From the NCBI GenBank assembly GCA_036379355.1, contig DASVGV010000141.1, positions 1 through 14,046 of the forward strand: a stretch of 14,046 nucleotides of DNA, written 5' to 3'. Below the pieces are notes generated by a model. The model ran no database searches. It was not told the origin of the DNA and saw only the letters and a list, made by a program, of their open reading frames with translations. The translations under genes were made by a program, and so were the position numbers. Within the stretch, counting starts at the first letter, position 1, and each line of letters starts with the position of its first letter. Shown here in pieces: positions 6,665-14,046 of the stretch. This DNA comes from CAJCIY01 sp036379355 (lineage in GTDB: Bacteria; Actinomycetota; Actinomycetes; Mycobacteriales; CAJCIY01).

Positions 6665-6928
6665 ATGGCTGCGGACCCCCAACTCGTCACCGCGATCAAG
6701 ACTGCTGGAGGCCTCGTCGCCGGTGGCCTGGCGCTGGGCGGTGGCGCCATCGGCGCCGCCATCGGCGACGGCCTGGCCGGGAGCGCGACGATCGCCGGCG
6801 TCGCCCGGCAGCCGGAGGCGCAGAGCCGCCTGTTCACGATCTTCTTCCTGACCGTCGGTCTGGTCGAGGCCATGTACTTCATCAACCTCGCCTTCATGGC
6901 GCTGTTCGTCTTCGTACTCGGCAAGTAA
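6665..6928 (+). CDS. atpE: ATP synthase Fo subunit c (proteolipid)
   Basis: Subunit c is a two-helix hairpin that oligomerises into the rotor ring and carries protons on a membrane-buried carboxylate. Helix 1 contains the glycine motif GGLALGGGAIGAAIGDG (20-36). The polar loop is RQPEAQSR (48-55). Helix 2 carries the proton-binding Glu68 in TVGLVEAMYFINL. The sequence closely resembles mycobacterial subunit c with an offset of seven residues, so Asp35, Glu68, Met70 and Ile73 correspond to M. tuberculosis Asp28, Glu61, Ala63 and Ile66. Met70 (codon 6872-6874) replaces that alanine at a bedaquiline contact position. No sodium-binding signature is seen, so a proton ring is expected. ATG at 6665 has SD GAAGGG six bases upstream. 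The nearby ATG at 6660 is out of frame. The 87-residue length is slightly above the usual 75-81. Confidence 0.97.
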   Translation: MAADPQLVTAIKTAGGLVAGGLALGGGAIGAAIGDGLAGSATIAGVARQPEAQSRLFTIFFLTVGLVEAMYFINLAFMALFVFVLGK

Positions 6929-6937
6929 GGAACCGCG

Positions 6938-7513
6938 ATGCCGACCCACCCGGGCGTCGTGACGGCCGCCGGCAACAGCAACTTCCTGACGCCGAACGGC
7001 ACGTTCATCGCCGAGCTGATCGCGTTCTTCATCATCCTGCTGCTGCTCTACCGGTACGTCGTGCCGGTCGTCAGCAGGTCGATGACCGAGCGGCAGGAGA
7101 CGATCCGGCGGCAGATCGAGGACAGCCGGGAGGCCAAGGAGCGCCTCGAGGCGGCCGAGGCCGAGTACAAGCAGGCGATGGCCGACAACCGGACCGAGGC
7201 GGCCCGCATCCGGGAGGAGGCCCGCGCGCAGGGCCAGCAGATCATCGACGAGATGCGCCAGGCCGCCCAGGAGGAGGCCGAGCGCATCGGCGAGCGCGAG
7301 CGGGCCCGGATGGAGGCCGAGCGCCAGCAGATGGTCCACCAGCTGCGCGCCGAGGTGGGGCAGATCGCGGTCGAGCTCGCCGGCCGGATCGTCGGCGAGT
7401 CCCTCGCCGACGAGGCTCGCCAGAGCCGCATCGTCGACCGCTTCCTCGCCGAGCTGGACGAGTCGGCCGCGGCCGAGCGGTCGGCTGCCGGCGACCCGGC
7501 GGTGACCGGCTAG
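6938..7513 (+). CDS. atpF: ATP synthase Fo subunit b
   Basis: Subunit b is the peripheral-stalk protein. A single N-terminal membrane helix anchors subunit a, and a long helical coiled coil reaches up to delta at the top of F1. Of 191 residues, about 22-43 form the membrane helix (FIAELIAFFIILLLLYRYVV). Residues of about 50-150 are highly charged and heptad-like, rich in Glu, Arg, Ala and Gln. The region QIAVELAGRIVGESL near 134-148 is the conserved delta-contacting part. The ATG start lies nine bases after the atpE stop, whose TAAGGA (6926-6931) doubles as the SD. The gene ends TAG immediately followed by ATG of atpH. In mycobacteria a b-like segment is fused to delta at this point; here the two are separate. 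No second b' gene is present. Confidence 0.95.
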   Translation: MPTHPGVVTAAGNSNFLTPNGTFIAELIAFFIILLLLYRYVVPVVSRSMTERQETIRRQIEDSREAKERLEAAEAEYKQAMADNRTEAARIREEARAQGQQIIDEMRQAAQEEAERIGERERARMEAERQQMVHQLRAEVGQIAVELAGRIVGESLADEARQSRIVDRFLAELDESAAAERSAAGDPAVTG

Positions 7514-8335
7514 ATGCGCGGAGCCAGCCGGAACGCGCTCGCCGCGGCACAGGAGCGCCTCGACGCGGTCCTCGGCGGGTCGCGGGACGCGTCGGCTGCG
7601 CTCGCCCTCGCGCGGGCGCTGCTCCAGGTCGCGACGTTGCTCTCGGGCGAGCGGTCGCTCGCCCGCTCGCTCAGCGACCCGGGCATCGACGCCGCCGCGC
7701 GCCGGAACCTGGTCGACGCCGTGTTCCGCGGCAAGGTCGACGACGACGTGCTCGACCTGCTCCAGGTCGTCACCGGCGAGCGCTGGTCGCAGGAGGACGA
7801 CCTCGTCGACGGGGTCGAGACGCTCGGCGCGCAGGCGGCGTTCACGGCCGCCGAGCGCGACGGCACGCTGGAGGACACCGAGGACGAGCTGTTCCGCTTC
7901 GCCCGCATCGTCGACGGCGCTCCCGACCTGCGCACCGCGCTCGCCGACCCGCGGACGCCGGTCGAGGCCAAGCGCCGGCTGGTCCAGAGCCTGCTGGAGG
8001 GCAAGGTCGGCGACGTCACGCTGCTGCTGGCCGAGCACGTCGTGGCGGCGCCCCGCGGCCGCGCGGCCGACCGCGCGATCGACGAGCTCGCCGCACAGGC
8101 CGCGGCTCGCAAGCAGCGGGTCATCGCCGTCGTCACCTCCGCCGTACCGCTGTCGAGCGAGCAGACCGACGCCCTCGCCGAGTCCCTCGGGCGCGTGCTC
8201 GGGCACGACGTCCATCTCCAGACGCGCACCGACCCCGAGATCCTCGGCGGGGTCGTCATCCGGGTGGGCGACGAGCTGTTCGACGGCTCGGTCCTCGCCC
8301 GGATGTCCGCCGCCCGGACCCTCCTGACCCGCTAG
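7514..8335 (+). CDS. atpH: ATP synthase F1 subunit delta, long actinobacterial form
   Basis: Delta caps the alpha3-beta3 head and links it to the b stalk. At 273 residues it is about 100 longer than the E. coli protein (177) but normal for Streptomyces-type actinobacteria. The C-terminal part (about 185-273) has the family pattern VVTSAVPLSSEQTDALAESL and DPEILGGVVIRVGDELFDGSV, with a basic end. The extra length is explained by an internal duplication. Residues 49-83 align without gaps to 139-173, sharing Asp-Pro, a Leu-Val pair and Gly-Lys-Val at the same spacing. The start ATG touches the atpF stop (TAGATG) and has no clear SD, so it probably depends on ribosomes finishing atpF. A 38-base gap with the atpA SD follows. 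Confidence 0.93.
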   Translation: MRGASRNALAAAQERLDAVLGGSRDASAALALARALLQVATLLSGERSLARSLSDPGIDAAARRNLVDAVFRGKVDDDVLDLLQVVTGERWSQEDDLVDGVETLGAQAAFTAAERDGTLEDTEDELFRFARIVDGAPDLRTALADPRTPVEAKRRLVQSLLEGKVGDVTLLLAEHVVAAPRGRAADRAIDELAAQAAARKQRVIAVVTSAVPLSSEQTDALAESLGRVLGHDVHLQTRTDPEILGGVVIRVGDELFDGSVLARMSAARTLLTR

Positions 8336-8373
8336 CACCGCACGACCCGTACCGACCGACAAAGGACCCCGCT

Positions 8374-10023
<1,650 letters not shown>

Positions 10024-10030
10024 TCGAGCC

Positions 10031-10924
10031 GTGGCTGGTCAGATCCGCGTCCTGCGCCGCCGCATCCGGTCGGTGTCGTCGACGAAGAAGATCACGCGGG
10101 CGATGGAGCTCATCGCCGCGTCGCGCATCGTGAAGGCGCAGCAGCGGGTGGAGGAGTCGCGCCCGTACGCCGAGGAGATCACCCGCGTCGTCACCGCGAT
10201 GGCGTCCTCGGCCGACCTGGACTCGCCGCTGACCACCGAGCGGGAGAACCCGACCCGCGCCGCGCTGCTCGTCATCACCTCCGACCGCGGCCTGGCCGGC
10301 GCGTACAGCTCCTCGGCGCTCAAGACCGCCGAGGAGCTCATCGTCCGGCTCCGCGAGGAGGGCAAGGAGACCGACGTCTACGCGATCGGCCGCAAGGCGG
10401 TCACGTACTTCACCTTCCGTGGCCGGCCGCCGGTGGCGAGCTACACCGGTTTCTCCGAGCAGCCGACGTACGCCGACGCGAAGCGGGCCGCCGATGCGCT
10501 GATCGGCAGCTTCCTCGCCGAGCCCGACGAGGACGGCGCCGTCGACGAGATCCACCTCGTCTACACCGAGTTCGTCTCGGCGCTCTCGCAGGTGCCGCGC
10601 GCGGTCCGGGTGCTGCCGCTGGTGATCGAGGAGTCGACCGAGGAGCGGCCCGAGTCGCTGCCCAGCTTCGAGTTCGAGCCGGGCGCCGAGGCGGTGCTCG
10701 AGCCGCTGCTGCCGCGGTACGTCGAGGCGCGGCTGTTCGCCGCGCTGCTCCAGTCCGCGGCGAGCGAGTCCGCCAGCCGCCGCCGCGCGATGAAGGCTGC
10801 GACCGACAACGCCGACGAGCTGATCAAGTCCCTGACCCGCGCGATGAACTCCGCCCGCCAGGCCGCGATCACGCAGGAGATCAGTGAGATCGTGGGGGGC
10901 GCGGACGCCCTCGCGAACGCCTAG
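10031..10924 (+). CDS. atpG: ATP synthase F1 subunit gamma
   Basis: Gamma is the rotating central shaft that drives conformational change in the beta subunits. The 297-residue length fits the family. The N-terminal helix (IRVLRRRIRSVSSTKKITRAMELIAASR) and the C-terminal helix (ATDNADELIKSLTRAMNSARQAAITQEISEIVGGA), which pair as the shaft coiled coil, are both clearly conserved. The Rossmann-like middle contains ITSDRGLAGAYSS (82-94). Residues 162-173 (LAEPDEDGAVDE) form an acidic insertion before IHLVYTEF, at the position of the mycobacterial gamma loop though shorter. GTG at 10031 starts seven bases after the atpA stop. AAGGA at 10012-10016 is 14 bases away, a long spacing, so coupling to atpA probably helps. 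A 46-base gap separates it from atpD. Confidence 0.96.
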   Translation: MAGQIRVLRRRIRSVSSTKKITRAMELIAASRIVKAQQRVEESRPYAEEITRVVTAMASSADLDSPLTTERENPTRAALLVITSDRGLAGAYSSSALKTAEELIVRLREEGKETDVYAIGRKAVTYFTFRGRPPVASYTGFSEQPTYADAKRAADALIGSFLAEPDEDGAVDEIHLVYTEFVSALSQVPRAVRVLPLVIEESTEERPESLPSFEFEPGAEAVLEPLLPRYVEARLFAALLQSAASESASRRRAMKAATDNADELIKSLTRAMNSARQAAITQEISEIVGGADALANA

Positions 10925-10970
10925 CCCCCGCCCGTACGCCCGAGACCCGCCCTACAGGAGAGCGACCACC

Positions 10971-12416
<1,446 letters not shown>

Positions 12417-12419
12417 GCC

Positions 12420-12812
12420 GTGGCCGAGGACGAGCACCGGATGCGCGTCGGGCTGGTCTCGCCCGAACGCGCGCTGTGGACCGGCGAGGCCGAGGCCGTC
12501 TACGCCCGTACCCTCGAGGGTGAGCTCGGCGTGCTGCCCGGCCACATCCCGCTGCTCGGCGTCCTCGCCGACGACGGCGTGGTCAAGATCGAGCCGGGCG
12601 GCGGCGAGGCCGACATCATCGTCGCGGTCAGCGGCGGGTTCCTGTCGGTGACCGACGACGGCGTCAGCGTCCTGGCCGAGACCGCGGTGTTCGCCGACGA
12701 GATCGACGTCGCGGCCACCCAGCGCGAGCTGGAGCAGGCCGAGCCCGGGTCGCCCGAGGAGCGCCGCGCGCAGGGGCGGCTCGCCGCCGCCGAGGCCGCC
12801 GGCCGTACCTGA
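12420..12812 (+). CDS. atpC: ATP synthase F1 subunit epsilon
   Basis: Epsilon sits at the foot of the central shaft, couples gamma to the c-ring and can inhibit ATP hydrolysis. Of its 130 residues, the first 90 or so form the beta-sandwich, with the signatures VSPERALWTGEAEAVYART and GELGVLPGHIPLLGVL. The C-terminal helical part (about 95-130) is short, with a Gly-Ser-Pro break near 110-112. This resembles the reduced regulatory domain of actinobacterial epsilon. GTG at 12420 lies three bases after the atpD stop and has no distinct SD. ATG at 12441 (MRVGLVSPER) would remove seven residues and is a reasonable alternative start. It is the last gene of the operon; a strong hairpin follows 17 bases after the stop codon. 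Confidence 0.94.
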   Translation: MAEDEHRMRVGLVSPERALWTGEAEAVYARTLEGELGVLPGHIPLLGVLADDGVVKIEPGGGEADIIVAVSGGFLSVTDDGVSVLAETAVFADEIDVAATQRELEQAEPGSPEERRAQGRLAAAEAAGRT

Positions 12813-12828
12813 CCCGCGCCACCTGACC

Positions 12829-12849
12829 GCCGCCGGCGTTCCGGTCGGC
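12829..12849. terminator. Hairpin downstream of atpC, probable atp operon terminator
   Basis: GCCGCCGG (12829-12836) pairs with CCGG plus CGGC (12841-12844 and 12846-12849), giving eight base pairs with a single bulged T and the loop CGTT. It starts 17 bases after the atpC stop, in a convergent intergenic region, where terminators for both strands are expected. No T-run follows. The palindrome at 12856-12906 lies next to it and may add to termination. Confidence 0.55.
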
Positions 12850-12854
12850 ACTGG

Positions 12855-12906
12855 ATGTCGAGGTTCCGGGCAGCTGTTCGCCCAATTCCTGCCGAGAACC
12901 TCGACA
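12855..12906. repeat. Palindromic repeat, copy A (downstream of the nuclease-like gene)
   Basis: The arms TGTCGAGGTTC (12856-12866) and GAACCTCGACA (12896-12906) are perfect 11-bp inverted copies. After two mismatches, GGCAG and CTGCC add five more pairs around a 15-base loop. The first 20 bases, ATGTCGAGGTTCCGGGCAGC, recur exactly at 13951-13970. The element lies between the convergent ends of atpC and the minus-strand gene, so it could also act as a two-way terminator. It resembles a REP-type dispersed palindrome. A genome search for the arm would settle this. Confidence 0.75.
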
Positions 12907-12957
12907 ACGATCTTGTTGGACGGCGGGTACGGCGGTGGTTCGGTCGGCGGCCACGGC

Positions 12958-13869
12958 TCATGAGGCGGCGGGCAGAGCGGACAGCACCGGCGCGACAGTC
13001 GCGGCGATGGCGCCGAGGTCGGCCCAGGTGAACCGCAGGACCACCCACGCGGCCGCCATCAACAGGTTCTGCCGCCGCAGGTCGCGGCGCAGCGCCGCCG
13101 GCCCGGCGTGCACCTCTGCGCCGTCGGCCTCGAGCGCCAGCCGCCGCTCGGGCCAAGCCAGGTCGACCCGTGCCAGGAACCGTCCGCGTCCGTCGCGCAC
13201 CACGTGCTGGGGTACCGGCAGTGGCAGCCCGGCCAGGGTCAGCTCGGCGCGTACCCGAGACTCGAACGGGGACTCCGCCCGGCCGTCCGCGTCGGCCATG
13301 GCCCGCCGCGCGCGGCGCGGCAGTGCGGCGACCAGCGCGTCCAGCGCGGCACGATCCGTGCGGCCCTCGCGGAGTGCGGCGTCGGCGATGGCGAGCATCG
13401 GCGGGTACGCCGTCATCCGCGCGAGGTCGGACAGGGTGCGCAGCACCGTGGTGACCGGGAACCCGGCGCGGACCGTCACCTCCATGGGGTCGAGCGCCTG
13501 CCAGCGGTAGCGGAGGTCCGGCGGCTGGCTGCGGCGCGCGGACCGGGGCAGCGTCAGCTCGACCGGCCCACCGTCCCGGCCGTCGTCGAGGTGCCACAAG
13601 CGGGCGGCGGACCGGCCGGAGACGACGCCGGCCGGCGCGTCATCGCGGCCGGCGGCAAGCCGCGCCGCGGCGAGCCGGGTCAGCAGCGGCGGGGTGTCGA
13701 CAGGCTGGGTCCAGAACACGCCGCGATGCAGCCGCTGCCAGCGGCCGCGGCGTATCAGGCGGGTCACGTCGGACTCGCCCACACCACACAGCCGCGCGGT
13801 ACGCCGGGTCAGTACGCCGTGGCCGTCCGCGGCTGCCCTCTCGGCCCGGCGCAGGGCGGCGGTGTCCAT
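12958..13869 (-). CDS. AbiEi-like winged-helix protein with C-terminal DUF559/Vsr-type nuclease fold
   Basis: The 303-residue protein has two recognisable ends. Residues 18-55 (VLTRRTARLCGVGESDVTRLI, then RRGRWQRLHRGVF) match the N-terminal winged helix of type IV antitoxin AbiEi-like proteins. Residues 199-285 resemble the DUF559/very-short-patch-repair endonuclease fold, with Glu203, Asp236 in ARVDLAWP, Glu247-x-Asp249-Gly, His254, Asp263 and the closing block VVLRFTW. The middle (80-190) is less distinctive. Such fusions are abundant in actinobacterial genomes and their function is unknown. DNA binding and perhaps DNA cleavage are inferred. No AbiEii nucleotidyltransferase toxin gene is nearby, so a classical AbiE pair is not supported. 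ATG at 13869 lacks a clear SD. The gene converges on atpC and is bracketed by two copies of a palindromic repeat. Confidence 0.82.
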   Translation of the reverse strand: MDTAALRRAERAAADGHGVLTRRTARLCGVGESDVTRLIRRGRWQRLHRGVFWTQPVDTPPLLTRLAAARLAAGRDDAPAGVVSGRSAARLWHLDDGRDGGPVELTLPRSARRSQPPDLRYRWQALDPMEVTVRAGFPVTTVLRTLSDLARMTAYPPMLAIADAALREGRTDRAALDALVAALPRRARRAMADADGRAESPFESRVRAELTLAGLPLPVPQHVVRDGRGRFLARVDLAWPERRLALEADGAEVHAGPAALRRDLRRQNLLMAAAWVVLRFTWADLGAIAATVAPVLSALPAAS

Positions 13870-13902
13870 GCCGCCGACGGTGGCGGGCCGCTGCGGTCAG
13901 TA

Positions 13903-13927
13903 GGGGACCCAGGCCACATCTGGGGAC
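13903..13927. promoter_or_regulatory. Operator-like inverted repeat upstream of the winged-helix gene
   Basis: CCCAG (13908-13912) and CTGGG (13920-13924) are inverted copies with a 7-base spacer, and GGGGAC occurs at both edges (13903-13908 and 13922-13927). The site is 34-58 bases before the start codon of the minus-strand winged-helix gene. AbiEi-type proteins are known to repress their own promoters through inverted repeats, so an autoregulatory site is conceivable. No convincing -10/-35 pair was found on the minus strand. Confidence 0.27.
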
Positions 13928-13950
13928 AACCCCGGACCCGTGAGCCAGCG

Positions 13951-14003
13951 ATGTCGAGGTTCCGGGCAGCCTCGCCGCCTCAGACTGGCCGGAACCTCGA
14001 CAT
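13951..14003. repeat. Palindromic repeat, copy B (upstream of the nuclease-like gene)
   Basis: ATGTCGAGGTTCCGG (13951-13965) and CCGGAACCTCGACAT (13989-14003) form a perfect 15-bp inverted repeat. After one mismatch, CAG and CTG add three pairs around a loop of 15 bases. The left arm is identical over 21 bases to copy A, 1096 bases away. It lies 82 bases upstream of the start of the minus-strand gene. Bases 14004-14046 after it hold nothing I can assign. Confidence 0.8.
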
Positions 14004-14046
14004 TCGGGGGCAGAAGCCAGGTTGCGCACGCCGAAGGCGGGCCGAG

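Noticed and set aside
6660..6851. Alternative ATG at 6660 for atpE
   Set aside because: It is in a different frame from the proteolipid sequence. ATG 6665 gives the conserved protein and has proper SD spacing.
6938..8335. Mycobacterial-style b-delta fusion
   Set aside because: A TAG at 7511-7513 separates the two frames directly before the ATG of atpH, and atpF by itself has a full stalk length. The genes are separate.
12855..14003. Classical insertion sequence bounded by terminal inverted repeats
   Set aside because: The termini are inverted, but no transposase motif is seen in the gene, no target-site duplication is visible in the bases outside 12855 and 14003, and each end is a palindrome in itself. 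A repeat-bracketed gene is a better description.
13640..14029. Minus-strand open frame of 129 codons covering copy B
   Set aside because: It overlaps the start of the winged-helix gene in another frame, runs through the palindrome and has no recognisable motif.

Overview
The window is a high-GC chromosomal segment with many GTG starts and four-base start/stop overlaps. Its gene order is typical of Actinomycetota: prfA-prmC-tsaC-glyA-wecA-atpZ-atpI followed by atpBEFHAGDC. From memory, Mycobacterium tuberculosis carries prfA, prmC, a Sua5/TsaC gene, wecA, an AtpI-like gene and the atp genes in the same order, while Streptomyces also has glyA there. The delta subunit is a separate long protein, not fused to b, so the window is probably not from a mycobacterium. 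The genus cannot be fixed from this sequence.

Layout. Positions 1-2371 hold a translation-factor cluster: release factor 1 (5' end cut off by the window), the methyltransferase that modifies it, and threonylcarbamoyl-AMP synthase. These three are joined by GTGA overlaps. A 168-base gap with a possible promoter and a structured leader precedes glyA (2540-3823). A GC-rich hairpin separates glyA from wecA (3873-4994), the membrane enzyme that starts undecaprenyl-linked glycan synthesis. wecA overlaps an AtpZ-like small membrane protein. The atp genes then run a-c-b-delta-alpha-gamma-beta-epsilon from 5829 to 12812, encoding a complete F1Fo ATP synthase preceded by atpI. The only sizeable gap inside the atp genes is the 119 bases before atpE, the high-copy c-ring subunit; it contains two hairpins.

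Right end. A strong hairpin follows atpC. Converging on the operon is a lone minus-strand gene (12958-13869) for a protein with an AbiEi-like N-terminal winged helix and a DUF559/Vsr-like nuclease-fold C-terminus. It is bracketed by two copies of a palindromic repeat that share a 21-base identical arm. The outermost arms form perfect 15-bp inverted termini at 12855 and 14003. This repeat-bracketed nuclease module is the most unusual structure in the window.

Other points of note are an ungapped internal duplication in the delta subunit, a methionine in subunit c at the position that gives natural bedaquiline resistance in some mycobacteria, an alpha-subunit C-terminal extension, a possible promoter inside atpZ, and a hairpin at the atpZ/atpI junction. 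Most of the window is conserved housekeeping sequence.
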